A stretch of DNA of 64,000 bases, from the NCBI GenBank assembly GCA_019914945.1, contig CM034105.1, positions 2,046,001 through 2,110,000 of the forward strand, in the 5' to 3' direction. This DNA is from Typha latifolia. Its lineage: Eukaryota; Streptophyta; Magnoliopsida; Poales; Typhaceae. The notes under the pieces are model-generated. The model saw nothing but the letters and a program-made list of their open reading frames with translations, ran no database searches and had not been told where the DNA came from. The position numbers and the translations under genes were made by a program. Positions 22,958 through 34,909 of the stretch are shown piece after piece; position 1 is the first letter of the stretch, and each line of letters begins with the position of its first letter.

Positions 22958-25340
22958 TCACAAACCAAATATATGATCATTTGAACCAAAAATGGCACTA
23001 TTGAACTGTCTAGCATTCAAGTCTCCACTGTCCAAGGCTGAACTAAACCGATCAAGCCATTGGGTCGGGTTGGGATTTTCTATCTCTTCCACCCACTCTG
23101 ATGTCATGTCAATGTCATCTTGTACGATAGGATCGGTATCAGCTGGCTTTCCCTTTGAACGGAGCTTGAGATTGTAGTGAACGTAAAGAAGGTCATTCAA
23201 TGCCTCCTTGCCCAGCCTGTTACGCTTTTCAGAGTGGATCTGCTGAATTGTGCTCCAGTTTCTCTCGAAGGTAGATGTACTGCAGACTTGACTCAGTATT
23301 CTAACTGCAGCACGCTGTAGCCCAGGTGCTGAATCACCGTATTGTTCCCACCACATCCCTACAACATGTTCAAATGTCATTACAATAGCAATCTCAATTT
23401 TATTTAGAAGTAAAATCACTGCAATTGCAATCTCAATTTTATTTAGAGGTAACAATTCAAGCATACCTGGAGAGGTGGTGTTGCGTGCCTCTCTCGCAAG
23501 ATTAGAACCAAACATCCCTTGTGCCTTTCTAAATATATAAAGTTGCCCTGTGATATCATGTCTAAGTTCAGGCGTCGGCAGTAGCTTGTCAAGAACAGCG
23601 ATGAATTCTTCTTTAATGATCCCAAGAAATTTCACTTCTGGATTGTATTGGATGCTGGGATTTAAATAGGCAGCTGCTGCATGAAGTGGCGAATGAAGTA
23701 GAGTCTGCCACCTTCGATCGACTATGTCCAGAAATGTCTTGCATTTGACTTCGTCCATTATGTAGTAGGTCCTTATAGAATCTTTGATCTTAGTCATAGA
23801 TTCATATATAGAACCAATTGCAGGTTTCCCACCCGAAACATCCCTCAGTACTTTCAACAAAGGTTCAGAAATGGCTGCGATTTCTTCAACTCCTCTCCAA
23901 AATTCACTGTCATCAAGGACATCAATACAATTGATGCTATGAGGCCTATTAGTATATGGGGAAGATGCATAGTCGGGACTATTGAACATATGCTTCAGTC
24001 TTGACCTTTGCTTCAATATTGATTGCAGGGTAAGAAAGTTGGTTATGGACTTTGTAACACCAGTGCGCACTAGCTCCTGTCCTCCAGTGAATTTTCTCAT
24101 CAGATCAAGCACCCAAACATGGTTATAAATAAATCTTGTTACAACTTGCGCTTGTAAGATACATCTATTCACCCAATCAATCTTCGAGAAGTCTTCCAAT
24201 ATTGTATTCATACAATGAGAAGCACAAGGAGAGCAGAAGATTGTGCCGTAGTTCTGCATAATTTGGCTTCCAACATTGGCATAATCCATAGTATTGTCAA
24301 TAATTACCTGAACAACATTTTCTGGACCACAATCTTGAATAACTGAATCAAACAAATCGTAGAGGCATTTGGAATTTTTAAAGTATGAAGATGCATCAAC
24401 CGATTTGTGGAAAAAGGCTCCTAGGGGAGATGAAACAAAAAAGTTAATCAAGGCTCTGGATTTATTGTCTGTCCATGTATCAGCCAAAATAGTACAACCC
24501 GTTGTTGCCCAATCTTTCTGGATTTCTTTTATTTGCAGTGTAATTTCTGATTTGAGCTTTTGCAACCATGTGGTCCTTAATGATTCTATTGACGGCCCCC
24601 TGAATCCTGGGCCACCAATAGCCTCAAGCATAAGCTGAAAGGAATTAGATTGTGCAACACTAAAGTCCAACTTGTTTTCAAAAAAGAATTCAGCAATACA
24701 TCTCTCTACATCCAAAGAAGACTGAGGCCTGACTGCAGTGCTTCCAGTAAGAAGTTTTACTAATGGAGGAGCAGCTTCTATTGGCGGTACAAAGACTTTC
24801 GTGTTAGTAATCATAAGAGGTGATTTTACTTCAGCTAATCGTTGCTTTTTGGCACTGGCAGCTTCTTTAGTCTCTTCTTTCATTGCTATGATTGTTTTTA
24901 CCCTATCAGTAATTTCATCCCTTACTTTGCTACAAGGATGAACACCTTTACTTGGCAATCTTGACAGATGGAACTTCAACCTACTTATACCGCCGTTCAA
25001 CACTTTCTGACAAAATTTGCATCTAACCTTGTTTCCTTCCAGCTTTTCACAGTATTCCCAGCAAACATCTTTTTCTCGAACCACTGGAGCAAGAAACAGG
25101 AAGAAATAAATCCTCTTAGTTCAAAAGAAACTAATATTTGAAAACTAACTATTTTTGCAACCTGTTTCAGAAACATGTTATATATAAACGTAAATGCATT
25201 TAATTTCTTTTTTCAAATGATAGCGCATTTGGAAAAATACTGTGGTTTGGTCTTGTTATTCAGTTAAAAAGGCAAAGGCATTCAATATTCCCCGAGACTT
25301 TGCATGTAAATAGTGGTAGTTCAAACAGAAACAACTTACT
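22958..25340 (-). CDS. Domesticated BED zinc finger / hAT transposase-like protein
   Basis: Minus strand. Coding exons: 25340 (the A of ATG), 23467-25083, 22958-23358, giving 672 aa. The N-terminal BED finger has RCKFCQKV, the Leu/His block RLKFHLSRLPSKGVHPC, and follows VREKDVCWEYCEKLEGNKV. The centre matches DUF659 (TTGCTILADTWTD, VVQVIIDNT, FCSPCASHCMN). The C-terminus is the hAT dimerisation region (MWWEQYGDSAPGLQRAAV, FERNWSTIQQIHSEKRN, NDLLYVHYNL). The frame is intact, the gene has introns and a separate 5'-UTR exon, and it ends at the usual IFGSNDHIFGL; I see no terminal inverted repeats. All this suggests a host gene derived from a hAT transposase, probably a nuclear DNA-binding protein. 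The 108-bp intron (23359-23466) has no stop and keeps frame, so its retention would add 36 residues (708 aa). Confidence 0.9.
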
Positions 25341-25371
25341 GATGGAGTAGAAATCACCTCCAAAATGCTAC
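25340..25371 (-). other. 5'-UTR exon supplying the A of the start codon
   Basis: A 32-nt exon bounded by CTTTTCCAG on its 5' side and CATCA|GTAAGTTG on its 3' side. Joined to the next exon (acceptor TGCTCCAG|TGGTTCG) it forms CATCATGGTTCGAG, so the initiation codon arises only after splicing. A TAG lies in frame upstream inside this exon, so this ATG is the first in frame. Confidence 0.75.
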
Positions 25372-27292
25372 CTGGAAAAGTAGTAGACAAAAGACTATGA
25401 TTAAAACTTCGACCAGCTCAATATAATACATTAAGTGGTGGAAGGATAAGAAATTACATCTGTCAATCAAATGAACAAGCAAATCTGCAGCAGGCAAAGA
25501 TGACTTTGACAATATGAGATTGGCGTGCTTTAGTACAAATCCGATGATTTCGTTGAGACATGGCCAAATGTTTTGTTCTGGAAACAGGAAATCCCTAAAT
25601 GGATAATTATAGCACTTCTATCAGACACAAAAGAAAAAGATAATTTAAAAATCAAGAAAAGGCAGTTATCCATTTCAGAAACAAAAGATGAAGCATGAGC
25701 TCATGGTATCAACAGAAAATTGTAAATAATTGTCGTTCTCAGGTAAAAGGATAAAGAATTAAAGATAGTTCCTTTTCAGGATTTGACAGCTTAATCTGCT
25801 AAAGCTACTATGCATGGGATGTAAGCAACTCCTTGGTTCTAACAACACCCTCTCCAAAGTACTCCAGTATATCTTGCTACCTATATTTTGCTCAAAGGTT
25901 CACACTTTTATTTTGCATCAGTATTCATGATTCTATCCTATAGGTCTCCTGATCCGACAATGCGATTCTTAACTTAACCTGAAGCCTCTCAAATTGACCT
26001 TTTTTTCTCATTGGAATAGTAAATGCTACCAAAGAGTTTACTTTGCAAAAATCTATTATATGGCAAACAAATTGCTGATACTGACAGGAAAGACAAAAAA
26101 AAAAAATTGGAACTTGGCGAAGTTCTGTTTCCTTCTTCACTCCAATCATATCCTCATCGTAATCTAACATTCCCCAACTCAAAGGTATCATGGATATTTC
26201 ATGCATATTTAACTTAATTTGGTACGTTTACAGTCATTAACTTCCACAAATCATGAAGTAGAGGCATGAAATTGAGTACTCCCTCTGCCTCTATACGAAG
26301 GGAAATGGATGAGGAGGGAGACGAATATTTAATAGAGAGAGAAACTCCCAAAAAGGAGAGGGAGGGAAAGAGATAGGAATAACGGACCTCAGGACGCGAG
26401 GAGAGAGATGCTCGAATTCTCGGAAGCAGGAGACCGGAAACGTTCCAATTTATCGCCGGATTTTAAGGCGAAATAATAAAACCCCAGCTCCGAATAAGAA
26501 TAAATATCGCGATGCACGAGATCTCGCCTCCTAGGGTTTCTCTCATCAGTCAGTCGCCTCCCCTTTCCGCTCCGATCTGAGAGGATAGCTTTTCCTTCTC
26601 TTTTCGCAGCGGTAGGTTGGTCTCTGGGGAGAATCGCGAGAACTCGCTCAGGCTTGGCGACACGTGCGCGCGATGCTAATATCTAGGGCTGGAATGGAGC
26701 CATCTGTCATCTCGAGATAATTTATTTCTGCTTTACTTCGCGATTAATTCACGATCTATGTAGGAGACTTTAGCCCGCTACGTCCCGAATTAAAACGCTA
26801 CGCTTGGGGCTTATTGGGCCTAAAAGTTCACAATTGGTTTGGCCCAACTTAAAGAATCCGCTCGTTCATATACAAAAGCATTATTATTATATTATAAAAC
26901 GACTTATCCATTATTTTTCATAAATCATAATGTTATTAATATTATTGACTACCCAAATTTCAAGGTATTGCAATTTTGCAAGTAATATTAATTTTATTTT
27001 TTATCAAGAGTCTGAAAATCAGATATGAGCTAGACAAATAACCAACCCTCCGTATATAGAGACACTTATGTCATGTAAAATTTTAGCAAATATAGTAAGT
27101 TGTTTAGTCTAAGCTTTAAATTTTATGCGTCACCGAATTAAACATCGTCGAGACTTTAGCTCTTCTCTAAGCTAACCATATCGCCGAGCTACCGGACCAT
27201 TAAATAATTTTGTCTATAATAATTATTTAGGGTAGGAGTCTATCCCACTAACATCAGTGGTTAAATAGTAAACTTCAATTATTAAATAACAG

Positions 27293-27295
<3 letters not shown>

Positions 27296-27341
<46 letters not shown>
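27296..27341. repeat. (TA)n microsatellite
   Basis: Uninterrupted TA dinucleotides for about 45 bp in the spacer between the divergent hAT-type and LRR kinase genes. Confidence 0.95.
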
Positions 27342-27343
<2 letters not shown>

Positions 27344-29468
27344 TATTTTAAAAGGGACGATCACGTACTAAGTGGATATGGTCGGACGGCTCTGACTACA
27401 GTTGTTTAAATTTCTAGAGCTCTCTTGAATTCATTATTTTCCAGCATGGTAGTTCCCCCTACAGTAACAACGTGTGACGTATTTGTATCAGTAAGCGTAT
27501 ATTTGAGTATGTCTAACAGCCGGTAGGTGGCAGTGGGTCCCGGCTAATCAATCACCTACGCTACATTATTGGGTTCCAAATCACGAGAACATATACCTGA
27601 CAAGCTATCGCACAAATACAAATTCCGGTGTCGTCTGTATGTACCCAACTCTGATACAAAAGAAATCCTAAGAAGAATTCCCTTTAGATGTTCCTACCAA
27701 CCACCTGCAACTTGACAATTTGGTGCGCAAGTATGTAAAACATATTGAGGTGTCGTCACGAGGTTACCTAACAACATGACTTGGGATAACATTAGATTAG
27801 GGAAAAATTTTATGAAAAAGACCCTTACTATTTCTTTCTATTATATTGAATATTTATATCAAACCTGTTATCCTTTAGTAAGAAATTGCTATTGACATAG
27901 GGCCTTTTATATAATAACAAAAGTACCTCACATGTCTATCTCAAGAAAAACAAAAATCACATGTATTTGTTGGAGTGGATGAAGTTGGGCATAGTTATTA
28001 TTTTTTTCTATTTCTATTCCTCAGCTATTGGTATTTTTTGAGGCATTAAAAAACTATTAAGAAAGAGAGGCAAGAGTCAAATAATAAGTGTGAGTGATAA
28101 TCCGTATATGGGATTACAGTACTCATAAGGCTATTCACTTTTGTATCTTTTTAACAAAATAATGCACATATCAAACATGCGATCGGTTTCCGAGGGGAGT
28201 TGTTTCTATGAGCCCAACCCCACCTCCACCCCCAAAGCCAATCCAACCAGTAACCAACCCATCACAAAAATAACTCCAAACGGACAAGTTACATCTATCA
28301 CACCAATCTCTAGTCAACTCCGCGACCATTAATCTGGGTCATACTCATCCAACGGCCACGAATCCTCTGATCCTTCCTTTTCCTTGCACGCACAGACGCA
28401 CTCCTTCTCCCAATAACATTATTCGCAGCGACACGTCCGTACGAGTAGAGTGCAGGATTATTCCGTCAGGTTAAGAGTAGACACAAAGGCTTTTTTGAAA
28501 AGACAAAAATGTCCCTCCCACCACGGCACTCCACGTCATATCCCATTACTATAACAGTACAGTATACAGCTTCACGAACCTTCCGTCATCTGGGCCCCAC
28601 CGCCAGCTCAGTATTAAATTCGAGATCGGTGGATCGTAGCCGTTGATTTCACTGCGGAAGGGAGAATGAGGAGAGTACTCCGACCTGGCCATATTGTCTT
28701 CTTCGTCTACACATTGGCCCATCCGCGAAGCTCATAATTGAATTGAGTTGGTTCGAACTTTGTCTCATTATTTTTCCATCACGATACTTTTAATGCTTTG
28801 ATTTATCTCAAAACTTATTCTATCGTCACCGATTAATCAATCAATTATACACGCAGCTAAATTCCGACTCAAAGAAGAGAGAGTTGTCCTACTCTTTGAA
28901 CAAAATTCAAACATAGATAGAGAGCAGTCAAAAGCAATCATCGTGTGGCAGTTTTACAGCAGACTGACTACTAATGAGTCTCTAAATATACCTTTTACTT
29001 TCCAGTCCTGGGACAAAAATTCTTACAAAGCCATCTTTCCACATCACCCCCTGCCTTTTGTCCGATGTCCTTATAATCTACCGAAGTTTGAAGGAGTGAA
29101 AAAAGAAGAAGAAAAGAATAGGCTCCAAGTTCCAAAATCACCCCTCTTCCCGCCTCCCATTTTTTACACATTCGACCGTTAAATATAGAGATTTCCAAGC
29201 TGCTCCAAACCCTAGCCGCCGGTGGTTCGGCCTCCATTCCTCCCCGTCCTCACATGCGAATACCCCATTAATTAACCAAAAATTATATTTGCCTCCCTTC
29301 CTTAAGCCGCCATTATCGCTCGCTTGCTCTTAATGGCTACTCCCAACGACTTTTGGATGCGCTTCTCCCAAGTAAAGTCATATCCTTGCGTATCCTCTAC
29401 GTCTTCCCCCCGTTCTCTTTTATCCAACTGCTAGACAGACTCCTCCCCGTTCTTAGATCTCCCTCTCC

Positions 29469-29476
29469 TATATATT
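29469..29476 (+). promoter_or_regulatory. TATA box of the LRR pseudokinase gene
   Basis: TATATATT, about 70 bp before the ATG at 29540 and after a pyrimidine-rich tract, consistent with a short leader. Confidence 0.55.
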
Positions 29477-29539
29477 TTTCAAATTTTCTTTGGAGGACAA
29501 GGGAGAAAGGGAAAACGACGGCCAAGATTTGAGAAAGCG

Positions 29540-32500
29540 ATGGGTGGAGCCGCATCGGGGGTTTTTGTGTTGTGCCTCGCGATTTTCGCGCTCGCGGCGG
29601 CAGATCCGGCCGAGGACAAGCTCGCGCTGCTCGACTTCCTCGCTGCGGTCCCACACGGCCGCGAGCTCAACTGGCGTGCGGGCACGCCCGTATGCGGACG
29701 CTGGACCGGCGTCACGTGCAGCGCCGACGGCGGCCGCGTCGTGGCCGTCCGTCTCCCGGGGATCGGATTCAACGGCCCGATCCCGCCCAACACCCTTAGC
29801 CGCCTGTCCGCGCTCCAGATCCTGAGCCTCCGATCCAACGGCTTGACGGGCCCATTCCCGGCTGACTTCGCGAATCTCAAGGCGCTCACCGGCCTGCACC
29901 TCCAGCTCAACTCCTTCTCCGGCCCCCTGCCGGCGGACTTCTCCCCGTGGAAGAATCTGACTGCGCTCGATCTGTCCTTCAACAGCTTCAATGGGAGCAT
30001 TCCCGCCTCCATCTCAAATCTCACTCAACTCGTTGCGCTGAACTTCTCGAATAATTCCCTCTCAGGTGAGATCCCGGATCTCGACCTACAAAATCTCAAT
30101 TTCGTGAATCTTTCCAACAACAATTTGAACGGAACCATTCCGAGATCTCTTCGAAGATTTCCGGATTCGTCCTTCTCCGGCAACGATCTCTCGTATCCGT
30201 TGACGCCGGCGCTGTCGCCATCAGCATCCCCATTGCCTAGTCCAGCGCCTTCACGCAACCGAAAACTCGGGGAATCAGCGGTTCTCGCGATTATAGTGGG
30301 CGGTTGCGCCGCGGTGTTCGCCGTGATCGCTATACTCCTCTTGGTCATTTACTCCAACGGGAGAGAGAAGGGTGCGGCGTCAGGGAAGGGGTTTAAGGGG
30401 GATAGGTCGCCGGAGAAGGCAGTGTCGAGGAACCAGGACGAGAACAACCGGCTTGTGTTCTTTGAGGGTTGCAATTTTGTGTTTGATTTGGAGGATTTGC
30501 TTAGGGCATCGGCCGAGGTGCTCGGGAAGGGGACGTTCGGGACGGCGTACAAGGCAGTGCTGGAGGATGCGACCACGGTGGTGGTGAAGAGGTTGAAGGA
30601 GGTCGGGGTCGGAAAGAAGGAGTTGGAGCAGCAGATGGAGATGGTTGGGAGGATCAAGCATGAGAATGTGGCCGACCTGAGGGCATATTACTATTCCAAG
30701 GATGAGAAGCTCATGGTCTATGATTATTATGCGCAGGGGAGTGTGTCTTTCTTGCTCCATGGTATGATACTCTTTGTTCTCTTTCAGCATCTACAATTTA
30801 CTAGCATTTGCCTTAGAATCTCCGTACAGTACTTAATTCGTTTATGTTAATGCGTTTGTGAATTTGGTTAGCTTAGTCTTCCATGGGGTATTTATCTTAT
30901 TTCTTCCAAACACTAATTTGTGCCTCATTTCGCCTCACCTGTTGAGGTGAATCTATCAAAGATATGGGTGTAGTTTGACTTCGAGAGGTTCCTATCAAAA
31001 TTGCCAGACTTTCTACAAAAAGCCAAAGTGTTAGGTTTCAATAGCTTTAATTACTTGAAACAAGGTGTCAGTTTTTATTTTATTATCTCGAGAATTTTTG
31101 GTTTCCTTCTCCCTTGTTGTTCAACTTTACTTATAAATGCAGGGTCATTCTTATGTCAAATCCTGCTAGAATTTTAACCAGGTTTAACTGAATCAAGTTT
31201 TTGAGCTGGTGCTAAAATGTGTGGAGTAACCATGTGATTATTGTTTTGTAGAGTGCAAGGGGCCCAGATCAAATTAGGATTAATTATATTTAATTACTAA
31301 TGTAAATTTTATCTACTTAGAAGAAAAAGTCGATCAGGCTAGACTCTTCTATTAAAGAAATATTCCTGCCGTCGCATTCATTCCTGGAATATTGGAAGAC
31401 ACCCAAATTTGCTCTGCAGGGAAAGTGATTCAAGAAATACATAAATATTGAAGAAAGAGTAGAAGTAATTGGATGACCAACTTAGTTTAAGAAAATGCTT
31501 TGTATATCTAAGCTGGAAAACTTTCAACCGTGTTATTTGCTCAGAACTTCTATTGCATTTTATATTATTGTTGCGCAAAAGAATTGGGAATATTCCTGAA
31601 ATTTAATCAATTCAACTAATCACCTGTAATCTTAAACTTGAATATTTTTATTGTTCTTAATGATCTCTAATCCATACCCTCTTGGATGTTTTTTTCTTGT
31701 GGAACACTTGGATCCCCACGAGTTTTTTGCTTTCTTCCTGTCCTCTTGCCCTACTTTTCTATTCTTTAGTAGGGATTTTATGATTTCTAGTCAAATGTAT
31801 AGTTAAATCAGTGATGACCGACAATTTAAAGCTTGAGCTTGTTTATGATGACAATGACATCTTCTTATCCCCTGGTTAGCCAATCCTTGTTGTCATTTTG
31901 TAGCGTGTATTTAGTTGTATTATAATTTAGAAATCTACGGTGCACCATTTAGAGTTTAGTCTACTTTCAGATGAGCACTTGACAAATTCAACCTTCTATT
32001 TCAGCCTGTTGCACTATTTGGCATATAGCGTTTGAATTATTGAATAGTGATATGTGGTTGCTGCAGTTTGGTGCAGTCAGCTTGTTTGATAGGGTCAGCA
32101 AAACATGAATAATATGCTACCCACTCCCTTTTTATCTGTTATTGGGGTACTTCGCATGGTAACCAGTTTTCAGATATCGCTCACATTGAACAAATTGTGG
32201 ACTCTTAATTGGTTGTTGATTGTAGTTAAGGAATCTAGAATGATATATATTGAAACAATGCCTCTATCTGATAAATTTTCTTTCATGCTGAATTGCTGTA
32301 ACTTCTATATAAGTGCTCAAGTGTATGCTCCATTTGTCAAAATCTAGTTTTATACAATTGACCATAAAGTTTCAGTCAACGACAAAGTTCTTTTTGTATC
32401 TGTTTTGGTTTACAGTATAAAGTCATGTAATTTTTTGTAATTATTGATAGAAATTGCATGGAAAGATCATATGCATAACATGATAGCAAAAATTATTATG

Positions 32501-33174
32501 ATTCCTCAGGGAAAAGAGGAGAGGGCAGGGTACCTTTGGACTGGGAAACTAGAATAAAGATAGCCCTTGGTGCTGCAAGAGGGATTGCACATATCCACAC
32601 CGAGAACAACGGGAAGCTTGTCCATGGGAATATAAAAGCTTCTAACGTCTTCTTAAACAGCCAGGGATATGGCTGCGTATCTGACCTGGGCTTGACAACT
32701 TTCATGAGCCCAATGATTGCTCCCGTATCCCGTGTTGCAGGTTACCGTGCACCCGAGGTGGTTGACCCTCGAAAAGCATTGCAGGCTTCAGATGTCTACA
32801 GCCTTGGAGTTTTGATGCTTGAGCTTCTCACAGGAAAGTCTCCCATCCATATAACCGGTGGGGGTGATGAGGTCATTCACCTTGTTAGGTGGGTGCAGTC
32901 TGTGGTCCGAGAGGAGTGGACAGCTGAAGTGTTTGATGTGGAACTGATGAGGTATCCCAACATAGAGGAGGAAATGGTTGAAATGCTTCAGATTGCAATG
33001 GCATGTGTTGTGAGAATGCCCGAGCAGCGGCCTAAGATGGCTGAGGTGGTAAGGATGATCGAAGATGTTAGAAGATTTGATACTGGCAACCGGCCATCAA
33101 CAGAAGCCAGATCAGAGAGCCCAGTGCCGACGCCAGGGCAGAGTATGGAGGGAAGCTCATCCACTGGACAGTGA
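29540..33174 (+). CDS. LRR receptor-like pseudokinase, At4g23740-like
   Basis: Two exons, 29540-30761 and 32510-33174 (intron 1.75 kb, CATG|GTATG to CTCAG|GG), coding for 628 aa. Signal peptide at residues 1-21; LRR N-terminal cap with the WxGVTC motif near 54-60; about five leucine-rich repeats to residue 210; a Pro/Ser linker (222-238); a transmembrane helix near 246-271; a cytoplasmic kinase fold from about 318. The Gly loop ([12 protein letters not shown]) and the ATP-site Lys (about 350) are kept. The catalytic loop reads VHGNIKASN in place of HRDxKxxN and DFG reads DLG, so the catalytic Asp is missing and the protein is expected to be an inactive kinase. It should act at the plasma membrane as a co-receptor or scaffold. 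Exon 1 is far richer in GC than its surroundings, as in many monocot genes. Confidence 0.95.
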
Positions 33175-34909
33175 CCTACTTGTCACTTGATCGATTTCTT
33201 CATGTACTATCTTGATCTCTCCTCGGTGCAGCCATTCCTTGTTGTAACATTACTCTGTTCAAAATTCTTTGGCTCTTTTCTGATGATCTTTTACTTAGAG
33301 ATTATCCTAAGGCCAGACATAGTACTGTTAGTTTCAGTTTATTTCTATTTGGAGAAATGCACTCGGATCACCAGATATTGTAAGACAAACGGGGCATAAA
33401 GCAGGTGCCCTCAAATATGTTCTTTTGAGTAGCTATTATATTATTTTCAATCTCGGACGCATTTTTAATGGGACATGGGGACATGCTCTCTCCCTCCGTG
33501 GAAATGATTGCAGTGTGAAGTGAAGTGAAGTGGCATGTACTTAGTGCTACTGATGTCGGATTTTGTGAAGTATTGTAATTATATAGCATCTTTGCTTTGC
33601 TTTGACTCTGTTTGGTTGTGAATGTCAATAGCATAGGCATTTGGATAGAGAATAATTATAACTTTATTATAGTATAGCGAGGATTATACTAGATTATCAT
33701 CCAAACAATACTTTATTTCAAAATTAGTTTAGTAATACCTATTTCTTCCTCTTATCTTCTATCTAATATTTTATATTTACTAATATAATTTTATTTAGAA
33801 CATTACTTTAAGTCACTATTTATTTAATTATTTTCTCTCTTTCTTTTTCTCATCCATCTACTCCAAAGAGTACTTTAGTTATTTGTCAAAATATCTTATA
33901 AATTTATTATTTTTTATATCATATTAAATAATATTATTGTATCACTATATTGGTTTGCGTCCAAATACTATACCAACTTAAACCAATTTAAGCTAGTTGC
34001 CAAACGCCACCATATAACTTTTACGCTACTTACAATTTTTGTTAAGTAAACAGCTTTATAACATCGTTATCTCAATCAGTAATTTTTATTCATTTATAAT
34101 AAGTACTTCTTTATAACAATAAAATACTTCTACAAAAAACGGCTCTCTTTTTATGATATATTATTATATAAATAGTTGTCTTAGAAAAAAAGATTTAATA
34201 AACGTCTTTTTGAGACATCAATTGACCTTTCTGACATGGCATTTGTATGGAAACAATTAATAGTACATTAGTAAATAGTTTACAAACTATAGCAAATATT
34301 TTTCATCAATAAAAGTAGATTGCCCAAAAACTCCGGGTTTGCTCAAAACAGCAGGAGAATTGTCATCAGTATCAAGGCAATATCTGTCACAGTAACTGAG
34401 AGCAGCCCAATCTTTGCATACTGGCACAGTAGGGAATGCAACAACCATGTGGCATGTGCAAGAACTCTTGCAAAAATTTGCTAAAAGATATGCCACTATT
34501 TTTCCTTTCTTTGGAGAAAAGTGAGAAAAACTCAGTTAAGATTTCATTATGAACAAAATGAGCTCCTTGATGAACATAGAATTTTACTCTGCAACTTGTT
34601 TCAGGAGTAGTCTTGCAGAGTTAACAAACTTGTGAACAAATTAAGAAGGCTGACATAGTCTGATTGAACCCACAATTCATGCATTCAACGTCCACTTGAG
34701 TTTTCTACAGCAATTTGTTGAAGTTTGACGGAAAATTCTACGCTGATGGTATAGAAAACAATTACTAGGACCAATGCAAGGAATTCGAGAGGCAGCACAG
34801 CTATGTTACAACATATTAGAGTGAGGGGACAAGAGACATGAGCCAAAAGAAGGCCAAAACCAAACACTTCTAGGGCATCTCTTTACATATGATACTTAGA
34901 ATCTACATG
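33175..34909. other. Spacer: convergent 3' flanks with a possible MITE
   Basis: 3'-UTR of the LRR pseudokinase gene to about 33600, then an AT-rich block that may be a small DNA transposon (33605-34015), then 3' flank of the TH1 gene. A cysteine-rich reading frame at 34287-34496 on the minus strand lacks an ATG and is not accepted as a gene. Confidence 0.45.
33605..34015. mobile_element. Possible non-autonomous DNA transposon (hAT-like MITE)
   Basis: About 400 bp of AT-rich non-coding DNA. It opens with CTGTTTGGTTGTG and closes with TTGCCAAACGCC, a GTTTGG-type inverted terminal pattern common in plant MITEs. The internal segments CATTTGGATAGAGA and GCGTCCAAATACTAT are also in inverted orientation. 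Termini are imperfect and no clear target duplication was identified. Confidence 0.35.

Larger units (their letters stand above)
25372..29539. other. Head-to-head spacer: hAT-type gene leader and LRR kinase promoter
   Basis: 25372-26280 is probably 5'-UTR intron of the hAT-derived gene. 26281-26660 is GC-richer and purine-rich and is its likely promoter and first leader exon. 26700-28140 is AT-rich and contains a (TA)n microsatellite. 28141-29480 is promoter of the LRR kinase gene on the plus strand. No other gene is supported. Confidence 0.5.

Noticed and set aside
23359..23466. Taking the uninterrupted 708-codon frame as the primary hAT-type product
   Set aside because: The 36 extra residues interrupt the conserved TSPGMWWEQYG block and are bounded by a good donor and acceptor, so the spliced 672-residue form is preferred.
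34287..34496. Cysteine-rich open frame on the minus strand resembling a small secreted peptide
   Set aside because: It opens with GTG instead of ATG, has no signal peptide, and no splice context joins it to the TH1 gene.
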